From Dyella_B nitratireducens (GTDB lineage Bacteria; Pseudomonadota; Gammaproteobacteria; Xanthomonadales; Rhodanobacteraceae), in contig NZ_CP064032.1 in NCBI RefSeq assembly GCF_049532905.1, positions 2,418,001 to 2,482,000 of the forward strand: a stretch of 64,000 bases of DNA, read 5' to 3'. Below the pieces are notes generated by a model that saw only the letters and a list, made by a program, of their open reading frames with translations, had not been told where the DNA came from and ran no database searches. Shown piece by piece: positions 8,611 through 17,694 of the stretch. Made by a program: the position numbers and the translations under genes. The stretch's first letter is position 1. Each line of letters begins with the position of its first letter.

Positions 8611-9396
8611 ATGGCTTTTGTTACTCCCACGAGTTTTATCGCACCAAATGATGCCGCCCCGATGCTCGCCCAACCGTCTCGGATCAGCATACTGGCTGGC
8701 AATTCCAGGCTTGATATCGGCGATGACGGTGCGGTCAAAATTGAAGCGCAAATGCAGGCATTTCAGGCTGGCCTGATTCATGCGGACGACATTCGTCGCC
8801 AAACCGGAGACTTGCCACCGATATCCATAGCGTTCGATCACAAAGGAGTCTTTCGTCGCCAGTTCCTGCGCGATGGACTTAGCAACAGCCAAAAACGCAA
8901 CCCCCGGCTCTGCCATCTGCGCACGGAGATCATCGACACCTTTGGTCCTTTGGCTGACGAACTAAGCATTCCGAACGAACATATTCTGGCGATTCACGAA
9001 GACTCCGCGCGAACACATGCGGAGCATTTACTCAGCACGATGTCCATGTCTGCGGAAGTGCGGCATCGGATGGTCGCCGCGACATCTGAGCGCCCCACCT
9101 GTGCCGCCAGCAGCAGTTCGAAGATCACGTGCGCTGCCATTACCAGTGAATATTTCTGCAAAGCAGTCGATGCCGGGTACTCGTCTTCGACCACGCCAGC
9201 CTTGCTCGAAGTCTTTTTCGAAGCATCGCCATGGTCGGAGGTGCTGGCTTATGTCCGTGGCCTGCAGCTGACCCATGCGTTAGGGATGCGCTTTGGCATA
9301 CGCCTGAATTTGGTGACGCCGACAGGCGCAGTGCAGAAAGGCGAGATCGTTTATGCCGAACCCGAAACGCAGCTTTCGTCCGAGCTGGTCGCCTGA
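8611..9396 (+). CDS. unknown protein coupled to a cysteine desulfurase
   Basis: I do not recognise this 261-residue soluble protein. No signal peptide, membrane span or classical motif is visible. Cysteines cluster loosely in the middle (PTCAASSSSKITCAAITSEYFC). The C-terminal third (WSEVLAYVRGLQLTHALGMR) looks like a folded domain. Its stop codon is 13 bases before the likely start of a cysteine desulfurase, and the ribosome site of that gene overlaps its stop, so translation is probably coupled. The context suggests a sulfur acceptor, a substrate-specifying partner or a regulator of the desulfurase. That is inference from position only. Confidence 0.6.
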   Translation: MAFVTPTSFIAPNDAAPMLAQPSRISILAGNSRLDIGDDGAVKIEAQMQAFQAGLIHADDIRRQTGDLPPISIAFDHKGVFRRQFLRDGLSNSQKRNPRLCHLRTEIIDTFGPLADELSIPNEHILAIHEDSARTHAEHLLSTMSMSAEVRHRMVAATSERPTCAASSSSKITCAAITSEYFCKAVDAGYSSSTTPALLEVFFEASPWSEVLAYVRGLQLTHALGMRFGIRLNLVTPTGAVQKGEIVYAEPETQLSSELVA

Positions 9397-9409
9397 AGGG
9401 CGCATGGGC

Positions 9410-10579
9410 ATGCAAGCATCGGCGCGCCGCATTTACCTGGATCACAACGCTACCACGCCGCTCGATCCGCGAGTGCTCGATGCCATGCTGCCGTTTTTTA
9501 CGAAGGACTTTGGCAACGCTGCCAGCACGAGCCATCCATTCGGATGGCAGGCGCGCAGCGCCGTGGAAGAAGCCAGGGTTGGCATCGCGCAAGCCATTCA
9601 TGCTGCGCCGGATCATGAGATCGTGTTTACGTCGGGCGCTACCGAATCGATCAACCTGGCCTTGAAGGGCCTGCAACCGGAGCACGGCAAGAACCATGTG
9701 GTAACGAGCCAGATCGAGCACAAAGCCGTGCTGGATAGCTGCTGGTACCTCGAACAGAACGGCGTCAATGTCACCTATGTTGGCGTGGACGAAGCCGGGC
9801 GAGTGGATCTGGACCAGCTTGCTTCGGCCATCAATGACCGAACCTATCTGGTGTCGATCATGCTGGCCAATAACGAAACCGGCATCGTGCAGGATATGGC
9901 GGCGATAGCTGGCCTTTGCCTCGCCAAAGGCGTGGTGCTTCATACCGACGCAACCCAGGCGTTGGGCAAGATCGACGTCGATATGAACGGGCTGGATATC
10001 GGCTTGGCGTCTTTCAGCGGCCACAAGCTCTATGGTCCCAAGGGTGTGGGTGCCCTGTATGTTCGCGGCGATCTGCTTCATCGCATGCAACCGCAGTTGC
10101 ATGGTGGCGGGCATGAGAACGGCTTGCGCTCCGGAACACTAAATGTGCCCGGCATCGTGGGCTTTGCGGCAGCGCTCAACCTTTGCATCCAGGCACAGCC
10201 CTCGGAAAGCCTGCGCATGGCGTCACTGCGCAAGCAATTGCACGAGGCGGTCACCTCGCAACTGACAAGCGTGCGTTTGAATGGCGATCTCCGCCATGCC
10301 CTGCCCGGCACGCTGAATCTCTCCTTCGCGCAGACCGACGCCGATTCCATCCTGCTTGAGATGCCGGATATTGCCTTATCATCCGGTTCGGCATGCACAT
10401 CGGCCAAGGTCGAACCGTCCCACGTATTGAAAGCGATGGGCGTCAGCGATGAACTGGCCAGGGCGAGCATCCGGTTCGGCATTGGCCGGTTCAATACGGA
10501 AGAAGAGATCGCTTACGCCGCAAGGCGCTGCATCGAAGCGGTAAAGCGGCTTCGTGCCATGTCGCCGCTCACCGTGTAA
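9410..10579 (+). CDS. cysteine desulfurase (NifS/IscS class)
   Basis: This class V aminotransferase-fold PLP enzyme removes sulfur from L-cysteine as an enzyme persulfide. Starting at the ATG at 9410, nine bases after an AAGGG site, the protein has 389 residues. The catalytic positions then fall at H104 (IEHKAV), the PLP lysine K206 (SGHKLYGPKG) and the persulfide cysteine C329 (SSGSACTS), almost exactly the numbering of E. coli IscS. An alternative ATG is at 9404. It is not accompanied by iscU, iscA or hscBA homologues, so it is unlikely to be the housekeeping isc copy. Its partner is the unknown upstream gene. Confidence 0.9.
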   Translation: MQASARRIYLDHNATTPLDPRVLDAMLPFFTKDFGNAASTSHPFGWQARSAVEEARVGIAQAIHAAPDHEIVFTSGATESINLALKGLQPEHGKNHVVTSQIEHKAVLDSCWYLEQNGVNVTYVGVDEAGRVDLDQLASAINDRTYLVSIMLANNETGIVQDMAAIAGLCLAKGVVLHTDATQALGKIDVDMNGLDIGLASFSGHKLYGPKGVGALYVRGDLLHRMQPQLHGGGHENGLRSGTLNVPGIVGFAAALNLCIQAQPSESLRMASLRKQLHEAVTSQLTSVRLNGDLRHALPGTLNLSFAQTDADSILLEMPDIALSSGSACTSAKVEPSHVLKAMGVSDELARASIRFGIGRFNTEEEIAYAARRCIEAVKRLRAMSPLTV

Positions 10580-10586
10580 CAACCGG

Positions 10587-11123
10587 CTAGCTGCGTACCT
10601 CGCAATGAATCTGCATGGCTTCCGTCACGTTGCCATGAATGATGAAGCCCGCTGCCTCCAGCGCCGACCATGCGAGCGCCAGTTCGCGATGATATGCACG
10701 CCTGATTCGCTTAATAAGCCAAAGCGGCGTAAAGACACCGAAGGGAAGCAACGTCAAAGCGCTGCCGTCATACGCGATGCTCACGTCGATACAGTCACCC
10801 GATCGATCATGCCCATTGGGTGAGAAAATCGCCCTGCTTTCGCTGGAACGATGGAGATAGACGATACAGAACACGGTCATGCCGACGACACGAGCGAGAC
10901 GATGGGCGATACGAATAACACTGCCGCGCGATTCATAACCTCGCGTCAGCACCAGCGTTAGGCCATAAGCAGAGAGCACGGCCTGCGCCGATTCAAGGCG
11001 ACGGCAGGCGTCGCTTGATAGGAGCACTTTGTCGTAAGGCCATCGCGGCTTGACCAGAAAGGAAATGGAAGTCGATGATCGATCCAGTACTTTCACAGTC
11101 GATGGTCTCGGCAGGTATGCCAA
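10587..11123 (-). CDS. M15-like (VanX/D-Ala-D-Ala dipeptidase-like) protein
   Basis: The 178-residue product has the spacing of the M15 peptidase family. An arginine sits in LTRGYES (R61), and the zinc-site signature H-x(3)-G-x(3)-D is in NGHDRSGDCIDVSI (H105, D113). The usual C-terminal E-W-W-H is replaced by something like TEAMQIHC, so the third ligand may be H173, but this is degenerate. Family members cleave D-alanyl dipeptides or peptidoglycan crosslinks. No signal peptide is visible, which argues against a cell-wall role. It converges on the desulfurase gene, ending seven bases from its end. It lies 3 bases downstream of a small gene on the same strand. Confidence 0.5.
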   Translation of the reverse strand: MAYLPRPSTVKVLDRSSTSISFLVKPRWPYDKVLLSSDACRRLESAQAVLSAYGLTLVLTRGYESRGSVIRIAHRLARVVGMTVFCIVYLHRSSESRAIFSPNGHDRSGDCIDVSIAYDGSALTLLPFGVFTPLWLIKRIRRAYHRELALAWSALEAAGFIIHGNVTEAMQIHCEVRS

Positions 11124-11126
11124 GCA

Positions 11127-11369
11127 TCATGTTTTGGCAATGGTATGAAATGGCTCCGGCGGCGGCGTGCCATCGGCCGGCAGCGCGCTGATCGCCATGT
11201 CCCGTACAGCACGCGCAAGTATCACGCCTCTTACGAACGCATCTTTGGCCGGGCCGGGATTGTCCGGTGACTGGACCGAGGCGAGAAAGAAAGTGTCGTA
11301 GAGGCCCTGCAATTTCTCGGCGTACGCATCACGGATGATGTCGGCGTCGGCCTTGGATGGATTCGGCAT
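11127..11369 (-). CDS. hypothetical protein
   Basis: An 80-residue acidic, mainly helical protein with no recognised domain (MPNPSKADADIIRDAYAEKL at the start, a proline-rich tail). It ends 3 bases before the M15-like gene, so the two are probably one transcript. An AGGGA sequence lies about ten bases before the ATG. Confidence 0.5.
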   Translation of the reverse strand: MPNPSKADADIIRDAYAEKLQGLYDTFFLASVQSPDNPGPAKDAFVRGVILARAVRDMAISALPADGTPPPEPFHTIAKT

Positions 11370-11518
11370 AACGTGTTCCCTGTCGTCAATAAGGCTTGGA
11401 AGTTATACATCAGCCGATGTGTCTTCGGTACCTGTAGGCAAACCATCGTACGGACTCGCCCAACCAATCACGCAAGAAATGTGGAGATTAGGGTTTGTAT
11501 TCTCAGCATTTGTTCGCA

Positions 11519-12022
11519 CTACATGCCCATGGTTAAACGCCTTGCATCTTTGAGTAGCAGAATGAGTTGCTGCTCACGCACCGGGGTTGGCTCAAAACCG
11601 AACTTCCGATAGAAGGTCTCGGCTTCGGTGTCGATCGGGTGGGTCAATAGCGCCCGGATACCGGCCTGCTCAGCGATGTTGAGTGTGCGGCGAATCGCAT
11701 CCTGCAACATGCCTATTCCAAGACCACGCCCCTTATAAGCGATATCCACCGCAAGCCGAGCCAAGATGACGACTGGTATCGGGTAGCGTCCCATACCGCG
11801 CCGAACCCGCTCAGGTGCTTCGAGCGTGTCAATCTGACCTACAGCCAAGCTGAAATACCCCGCGACACGACGTCCGTCGCAAACGACGAACGTTCTTGCC
11901 GAACCGCTAGTTTGAGCTTGACGCGCGTAACGCTGGAGCCAATCGTTGAGAGCCTGTTTTCCACAATCAAATTCGTCCAGAAGATGGTCCGCATCCAGAG
12001 GAAGCGGGGCTAACACGCTCAT
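11519..12022 (-). CDS. GNAT acetyltransferase toxin (TacT/AtaT-like)
   Basis: The 167-residue protein has the layout of GNAT toxins of type II toxin-antitoxin systems, which acetylate aminoacyl-tRNA and stop translation. It has an N-terminal FDCGKQALNDWLQRYA segment, which in known members is the C-x4-L-x2-(F/W)L signature. The acetyl-CoA loop LAVDIAYKGRGLGIGML follows, and a C-terminal YRKFGFEPTP contains the catalytic tyrosine region. The ATG at 12022 overlaps the antitoxin stop as ATGA. A start five codons earlier is also possible. It appears intact. Confidence 0.85.
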   Translation of the reverse strand: MSVLAPLPLDADHLLDEFDCGKQALNDWLQRYARQAQTSGSARTFVVCDGRRVAGYFSLAVGQIDTLEAPERVRRGMGRYPIPVVILARLAVDIAYKGRGLGIGMLQDAIRRTLNIAEQAGIRALLTHPIDTEAETFYRKFGFEPTPVREQQLILLLKDARRLTMGM

Positions 12023-12306
12023 TCTTTGACCCACGGCGGGCGTCGGGAAAACAAATCGGCCAGGCCAGAGTTGTCTCTTTCCGGCCGGTCCAACATATCC
12101 AGCAATGCTTGGTGCTGGCTGCCCGAAACCAGGAACAACCGCTGGTCGAGCAAGGTCTGCTCCGCTGCCTGACAGGCGGCATCAAGAATGAAATCCGTCA
12201 GCGACTTATGGGCCACGTCCGCGGCACGGCGCAAAACGACCTCTTGTTCCGGGGTCGCTCGCAGACCAAGGCGTGCACTACGCGCATTGGGGTTAGGGAG
12301 CGGCAT
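12019..12306 (-). CDS. DUF1778 antitoxin
   Basis: The 95-residue protein has an N-terminal ribbon-helix-helix typical of DUF1778 antitoxins (ARLGLRATPEQEVVLRRAA then KSLTDFILDAACQAAEQTL) and a C-terminal tail that would wrap the GNAT toxin. The start at 12306 follows a perfect AGGAGG. The frame can be extended to 12399, but that part is implausible. Expression is probably autoregulated by the toxin-antitoxin complex, as in known pairs. It precedes and overlaps the toxin by 4 bases. Confidence 0.85.
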   Translation of the reverse strand: MPLPNPNARSARLGLRATPEQEVVLRRAADVAHKSLTDFILDAACQAAEQTLLDQRLFLVSGSQHQALLDMLDRPERDNSGLADLFSRRPPWVKE

Positions 12307-12572
12307 GGTGAGCCTCCTATTCAGACATACAATAGACATCATGTTAGTACAAATGACGTACGTCATCCACATCTCACGATTTGTGGATTTAAAGGACATC
12401 GTCGTGCGCCATGGCTAGCTCGACATGCGTTACGCGGAAACCGATCTCCAATCAAACGGAATTCTTGCTCGATGCTCCGCGCTGCCAGCGCCAGCCTTGT
12501 AATCGAACACAGCCTCAACAAAGGTAGGTGGATGATCTTTCACCTCCCCCCATCAACCATAAGGATGCTTGT

Positions 12573-13604
12573 ATGGAATATCGACGTCTTGGCGCATCAG
12601 GCTTCAAAGTGCCGGTGCTGAGTTTTGGAACCGGCACGTTCGGCGGCAAGGGCGAGTTCTTCGGCGCGTGGGGCAATACCGACGTGGCGGAAGCGCGCAA
12701 GCTGGTGGATATCTGCCTGGATGCGGGCGTCAGCATGTTCGACACCGCGGACATCTATTCCCGCGGCGCGGCCGAATCGATCCTGGGCGAAGCCATCAAA
12801 GGCCGTCGCGACAAGGTGCTGATTTCCACCAAGGCCACCTTCCGTTTCGATGACGAACCCAACAACGTGGGCTCGTCGCGCTACCACTTGATCAACGCAA
12901 TCGATGAAGCGCTCAAGCGATTGGGCACCGATTACATCGACCTGTTCCAGTTGCATGGCTTCGATGCGATGACACCGGTGGAAGAAACGTTGTCCGTGCT
13001 GGATGACCTGGTTCGCGCGGGCAAGATCCGTTACCTGGGCGTATCGAATTTCTCCGGCTGGCACGTCATGAAATCGCTGGCGGTGGCCGATCGCTACGGT
13101 TACTCGCGCTATGTCGCCAACCAGACCTACTACTCGCTGGTCGGGCGCGATTACGAATGGGAGCTGATGCCGCTGGCCCTGGATCAAGGCCTTGGCGCGG
13201 TGGTGTGGAGCCCGCTCGGCTGGGGCCGCCTTACCGGCAAGATCCGCCGGGGCCAGCCGCTGCCGGCGACCAGCCGCTTGCACAAGACGGCGGACATGGG
13301 CCCGCAGATCGACGACGAATACCTCTATCGCGTGGTCGACGCGCTCGACGACGTCGCCAAGGAAACCGGCAAAAGCATCCCGCAAATCGCGCTGAACTGG
13401 CTGCTGCAACGGCCTACCGTGTCCACCGTGGTGATCGGTGCACGCAATGAAGAGCAACTGCGGCAGAATCTGGATGCCATCGGCTGGAATCTCTCGCCGG
13501 AGCAGATGGCGAAGCTCGACAAGGCCAGTGAGGTGACGCCGGCTTATCCGTATTGGCATCAGCGTGGGTTTGGGGAGCGGAATCCGGCGCCGGTTCCGGT
13601 TTGA
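12573..13604 (+). CDS. aldo/keto reductase
   Basis: The 343-residue NAD(P)H-dependent oxidoreductase carries the AKR catalytic tetrad D57 and Y62 (FDTADIYSRG), K87 (STKATF) and H128 (FQLHGFD). A C-terminal cofactor-binding segment (VIGARNEEQLRQNLDAIGW) is also present. The GGKGEFFGAWG loop and overall length resemble the YajO/general-stress-protein-69 group. The physiological substrate, presumably a small aldehyde or ketone, is not evident. The ATG at 12573 is preceded by an AAGGA site. A GC-rich hairpin (13625-13648) lies just after the stop. Confidence 0.9.
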   Translation: MEYRRLGASGFKVPVLSFGTGTFGGKGEFFGAWGNTDVAEARKLVDICLDAGVSMFDTADIYSRGAAESILGEAIKGRRDKVLISTKATFRFDDEPNNVGSSRYHLINAIDEALKRLGTDYIDLFQLHGFDAMTPVEETLSVLDDLVRAGKIRYLGVSNFSGWHVMKSLAVADRYGYSRYVANQTYYSLVGRDYEWELMPLALDQGLGAVVWSPLGWGRLTGKIRRGQPLPATSRLHKTADMGPQIDDEYLYRVVDALDDVAKETGKSIPQIALNWLLQRPTVSTVVIGARNEEQLRQNLDAIGWNLSPEQMAKLDKASEVTPAYPYWHQRGFGERNPAPVPV

Positions 13605-14067
13605 GAGGATCGCTCTGCATATTCCCCTCTCCTCATTTGAGGAGAGGGTGAGGGGGCGAATCTTGCAGCACAGCTATCACGTGCCCAGTCGTCATTCCGG
13701 CGAAGGCCGGAATCCAGTACAAACACGTCGTGCGAAGCACACAACATAAAAAAATATCGTGTCCTTCGGACGCATATTTAAACTGGATTCCGGCCTTCGC
13801 CGGAGTAAGTATCCACCGGCAAAGCCGGTGGCTTTAAGCGATTGCGGGCCCCTCAAAGGGGCCTTTTCGCAATCGAAAATCAAGAGCCGCTGCTCGGCCA
13901 GTCTTGCTTTCTTCTCAACTCATTCAAGAGCAAAAAAAACCGAGGTCTTCCTTACTTGGGAAGCTGTTCGAAGAAATACTCCTGTAAATGTCAAACTGGT
14001 CCAGCCACCCCGGCAATGCCGGGGGTTTCTTGTTTCACAATGACGACCAAGCAAGCCTGAGGCACCC
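13605..14067. other. intergenic hairpin cluster
   Basis: No gene. An 11-bp perfect hairpin at 13625-13648 (CCCTCTCCTCA/TGAGGAGAGGG) could terminate the reductase. Family C palindromes occur near 13687 and 13785. At 13813-13831 there is CCACCGGCAAAGCCGGTGG. At 13847-13867 a GGCCCCT/AGGGGCC stem ends in TTTT. At 14008-14035 a CCCCGGC/GCCGGGG stem ends in a T-rich tail. An unannotated small RNA between 13868 and 14035 is possible but unsupported. Confidence 0.55.
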
Positions 14068-14460
14068 ATGGAACCCGACCTCACCACCGCCCCCAACCTG
14101 CTCCCCGTCCTCGAAGCACTCCAACGCCGCGAACCCATCTTCCACCGCCCGGAGCTCGGCACCACGCGTCGCGATTTCGAAGCGATGACTGAACCCGACT
14201 TCTGGGAAGTCGGCGCCTCCGGCCAGCGCTACAGCCGCGAATACGTGCTGGATGTGCTGGAAGAACGCTACCAGCAACCCTTTGACGACGACTGGGAAAC
14301 CAGCGATTTCCATTGCCAGGAAATCGCTGCGGAAAATTACCTGCTCACCTATACCCTGAAGCAGGGCCAGCGCGTATCACGCCGCACCACGCTATGGCGG
14401 CATACGGCGCAAGGCTGGAAGATCGTTTATCACCAAGGCACCTTGGTGGCAGAACGGTAA
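14068..14460 (+). CDS. NTF2-like (DUF4440/SnoaL-type) protein
   Basis: The 130-residue soluble protein reads as a single cone-shaped NTF2-like domain. An N-terminal helix with LEALQRREPIFHRPELG is followed by DFWEVGASGQRYSREYVLDVL and a C-terminal sheet ending TTLWRHTAQGWKIVYHQGT, a typical closing strand of DUF4440 proteins. Such proteins bind small hydrophobic ligands or act as isomerases or immunity proteins, and this one has no diagnostic catalytic residues that I can name. It stands alone before the GGDEF-EAL gene. Confidence 0.65.
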   Translation: MEPDLTTAPNLLPVLEALQRREPIFHRPELGTTRRDFEAMTEPDFWEVGASGQRYSREYVLDVLEERYQQPFDDDWETSDFHCQEIAAENYLLTYTLKQGQRVSRRTTLWRHTAQGWKIVYHQGTLVAER

Positions 14461-14686
14461 CTAGCTACCGCTGCTTCGAGCCGCCACCCCAGACTGGCCC
14501 AACCAACCCGCGCTGCCCGGCAAACAACGGCATCCAATTTCCCCTTGTCCGGGGTAAAGCTATCAAGGGCTTAGCCGATACATTGACAAAGCTACCGCAG
14601 CAATGCCTCATTAATGCAGGGGTTCACATTTCCTGCACTGCTCTTACTCACTGATAGGTGTGCCATAGCGGCAGATTAAATTGGCC

Positions 14687-17623
14687 ATGAGCCTGAGCCT
14701 TCCGATCCCGGTCATCGCATCAAAAGAGCCGAAAAACACGGCCTGGCTCGGCTGCTTGATCGAAGCCGAAACACCGGCTGAAGTCGGCGCGCTCATCGAA
14801 ATGCTGCTGCAGTCGCAACCCCATTGCCTCAAGGCCAAGGTGCTGATGCTTGGCCACCCGGAAGACGCGCGCTTCATCAAAACGGAGCCGGCCGAAGCGG
14901 AAGAAATCACGCTCGCGCAAGAAGCGCTGCGTGCTGCCGATGGCATCCAGACGTCGGCCGACGGCAAGCGCTATGCCATATCGCTGCTGCAGGCACAGCA
15001 AGTGGCGCTGCTGCTCACCATGACCATGGAAGGCTCGGCCAAGGCGCTGCTCACCAAACTGAACCCGTATCTGCAACTGGGCGCGCGCCAGTTGCGCCAT
15101 ACGATCAAGCTGGCCGAACTGTACGATTCGCACAGCCAGCTGGAGCATTCGGAAAATCTGCAGCGCGCCCTGTTCTCCATTTCCGAGCTGTCCAGTTCGG
15201 ACGCGGACATGTCAGACATGCTGAAGGGGATCCATCGCATCGTCAGCGGGCTGATGTATGCGGAAAATTTTTTCATCGTCCGCTATGCCGCCGAGCGCGA
15301 CTGCATGCGCTTCCTGTATTACGCGGATACCCAGGATCAAAACAAGCCTGAAACCAACCGCGACATGCGCCTGGAAGACCGGCGGCATACGCTCACCTGG
15401 TACCTGCTCACCCGGGGCAAGCCGCTCATGGGGAGCAACGACCAGTTGTCGCAACAAGTGAACGGCCCGCTGGTCATCGCTGGCCCCGACAGCGACGACT
15501 GGCTTGGCGCTCCCATGCTGCGCAACGGTCAGGTGCACGGCGCGCTGGTGGTGCAAAGCTACGGCACTGGCATCGTGTATTCGCGCGACGACCTCGCCCT
15601 GCTGGAATTCGTTGGCAACCACATTCTCACCGCGCTGGAACGCAAGGAAAGCAAGGATGAACTCGAGCGGCGCGTGCGCCAACGCACCGAGGAGCTGGCC
15701 GAAGTCAATCGTGGCCTGAGGCAGGAAGTGCGCGAACGGCATCGCGCCGAACGCCTGCAGGAAGCGCTGTTCCAGATGGCCCAGTTGGCCACCGCCGACA
15801 TCGACGAAAACACGTTCTACGAGCGCGTGCACACCGTCGTGGCACGGCTGCTGGATGCAAAAAATTTCTTCATCGCCCTGCTCAGCGACGACCGTACCAA
15901 GCTCGAATTTCCGTACTACATGGATGCCGGCGTCCGTCACCAGCTATCGCGCCCCGTCGGCCGGGGCTTGAGCGAATACGTGCTGCGCCGCGGCCAGCCA
16001 TGGTCCGGCACGCGCGACGACATCATGGCGCTGACGCGTGCCGGCGAAGTGGTCCCCCATCACATCGGCGAACCTTCCGCCTACTGGCTGGGCGTACCGC
16101 TGAAAGTGGATGAAGCCGTCATCGGCCTGGTCGCCGTGCAAAGTTACGAGTCCCAATCCGCTTATGGCGTACCCGAGCAGGAACTGCTCGGCTTCGTGGC
16201 CTTGCAGATTGCCAACAGCATCTACCGCCGCCGTTCCGCTGCTGCCCTGCATCTGGCCAATCTGCGGCTGGAGCACCGCGTGGAGGAACGCACGCGCGAA
16301 CTGCGTGCCGAAATCGCACGGCGCGAGCAGATGCAGCAGCAATTGCATCACCAGGTGATGCACGATCCCCTCACCGGCCTGCCCAACCGAGGCTATCTGC
16401 GCGAACGGCTCGATCGCGTGCTCAACCGCATCCGCAGCGATTCCAACCGCCGCTGCGCCTTGCTGTACATCGATGTCGATCGCTTCAAGGTCATCAACGA
16501 CAGCCTGGGCCACCTGGCCGGCGACGAATTCCTGAAAGCCGTGGCGGTACGGCTGCTCACGCATGTTCGCGAGCCGGACATGGTGGCGCGGCTTTCCGGC
16601 GATGAGTTCGCGATTCTGCTGGAGAACATCGAGAACACCGATACGGCCACCCTCATTGCCGATCGCGTACTGCAGGCCGTAGCGACACCGCTGCGTATCT
16701 CCGGCAAAGAACTGGAACCCTCGGTAAGCGTCGGCATTGCCTGCGGCGATTCCAGTTATCTGGATGCGGATGAATTGATCCGCGACGCCGACATGGCGCT
16801 GTACCAAGCCAAGCAACTAGGCCGCAAACGTTTCGCGGTGTTCGACGAAGCCCTGGCCAAGGGCATGGTCGACGTACTCGCGATGGAAAGCGAACTGCGC
16901 AAGGCGCTGCGGCAGAATGAATTCGAACCGCATTTCCAGCCCATCTACCGGCTTGGCGACAGCAAGGTAATGGGCTACGAAGCGCTGATCCGCTGGAACC
17001 ATCCGCAACGCGGCCTGCTGCGGCCTTCGGATTTCGTCAAAATCGCCGAAGACAGCGGCCTGATCGAAGCCATCGACTGGCGTCTGTTCGAACTGAGCTG
17101 CCGGCTGCTGGCGCAACATGGGCCGGGCGAACCATTCATTACCTTCAACGTATCGGCCTTGCACCTGCGCCATGCCGATTTCGACGTACGCATTCTGAAA
17201 ATGCTCGAACGCAGCGGCCTTGCTCCCAGTCGGCTGGTTACCGAAGTGACGGAAGGCGCGCTGCTGGACAACCCCGAAAGCGTGCGCAACGTGCTCGACC
17301 GCTTGCGCAGCGTAGGCGTTGGTGCCGCGCTGGATGATTTCGGCACCGGTTACTCGTCACTGAGCTATCTGCACTCCCTGCCCCTACGCATGCTGAAGAT
17401 CGATCGTGCGTTCGTGCAGGAACTCGACAAGTCGGGAAGCGGCAACAGCAGCACCGTGGTGGCGGCGATCCTTGCGCTGGCGCACGCGCTCAATATCCAG
17501 GTGATTGCGGAAGGTATCGAAACACAGGCGCAGCTGGATGCGCTGGTGAGCATGGGGTGCGAGATGGGGCAAGGGTATTTGCTGGGGAGCCCCGCGCCGA
17601 TGTCGCATTGGGTGGCGTCGTAG
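14687..17623 (+). CDS. GAF-GAF-GGDEF-EAL cyclic-di-GMP protein
   Basis: The 978-residue cytoplasmic protein has an unassigned N-terminal region (about 1-160). Two GAF-like sensor domains (about 160-330 and 360-515) follow, separated by coiled-coil linkers (ERRVRQRTEELAEV, EHRVEERTRELRAE). Then come a GGDEF domain and an EAL domain. The GGDEF signature is SGDEF (637-641) with an RxxD inhibitory site (REPD) five residues before it. The EAL motif begins at E765 (EALIRWNHP), and DDFGTGYSS and AEGIETQ are intact. It could make, break or switch cyclic di-GMP. The ATG at 14687 is preferred to the TTG at 14681. Its TAG stop lies inside the downstream repeat. Confidence 0.9.
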   Translation: MSLSLPIPVIASKEPKNTAWLGCLIEAETPAEVGALIEMLLQSQPHCLKAKVLMLGHPEDARFIKTEPAEAEEITLAQEALRAADGIQTSADGKRYAISLLQAQQVALLLTMTMEGSAKALLTKLNPYLQLGARQLRHTIKLAELYDSHSQLEHSENLQRALFSISELSSSDADMSDMLKGIHRIVSGLMYAENFFIVRYAAERDCMRFLYYADTQDQNKPETNRDMRLEDRRHTLTWYLLTRGKPLMGSNDQLSQQVNGPLVIAGPDSDDWLGAPMLRNGQVHGALVVQSYGTGIVYSRDDLALLEFVGNHILTALERKESKDELERRVRQRTEELAEVNRGLRQEVRERHRAERLQEALFQMAQLATADIDENTFYERVHTVVARLLDAKNFFIALLSDDRTKLEFPYYMDAGVRHQLSRPVGRGLSEYVLRRGQPWSGTRDDIMALTRAGEVVPHHIGEPSAYWLGVPLKVDEAVIGLVAVQSYESQSAYGVPEQELLGFVALQIANSIYRRRSAAALHLANLRLEHRVEERTRELRAEIARREQMQQQLHHQVMHDPLTGLPNRGYLRERLDRVLNRIRSDSNRRCALLYIDVDRFKVINDSLGHLAGDEFLKAVAVRLLTHVREPDMVARLSGDEFAILLENIENTDTATLIADRVLQAVATPLRISGKELEPSVSVGIACGDSSYLDADELIRDADMALYQAKQLGRKRFAVFDEALAKGMVDVLAMESELRKALRQNEFEPHFQPIYRLGDSKVMGYEALIRWNHPQRGLLRPSDFVKIAEDSGLIEAIDWRLFELSCRLLAQHGPGEPFITFNVSALHLRHADFDVRILKMLERSGLAPSRLVTEVTEGALLDNPESVRNVLDRLRSVGVGAALDDFGTGYSSLSYLHSLPLRMLKIDRAFVQELDKSGSGNSSTVVAAILALAHALNIQVIAEGIETQAQLDALVSMGCEMGQGYLLGSPAPMSHWVAS

Positions 17624-17694
17624 GTTGGGGTGCAAACCCCAACATTACGTTCCAACCACACATGGCAATGTTGGGGTTTGCACCCCAACCTACG
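17620..17694. repeat. family A inverted repeat (GTAGGTTGGGGTGC type)
   Basis: Arms GTAGGTTGGGGTGCAAACCC and GGGTTTGCACCCCAACCTAC surround a variable centre. It supplies the TAG stop of the GGDEF-EAL gene (17621-17623) and, on the other strand, of the DUF3247-like fragment (17690-17692). Confidence 0.95.

Noticed and set aside
8322..8738. 138-codon reverse frame
   Set aside because: Overlaps the start of the 8611 forward gene and has no domain.
9410..10579. DndA of a phosphorothioation system
   Set aside because: No dndB-E or related nuclease genes nearby. Catalytic numbering and neighbours do not fit.
12597..13559. 320-codon reverse frame opposite the aldo/keto reductase
   Set aside because: Shadow. 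The forward AKR tetrad is intact.
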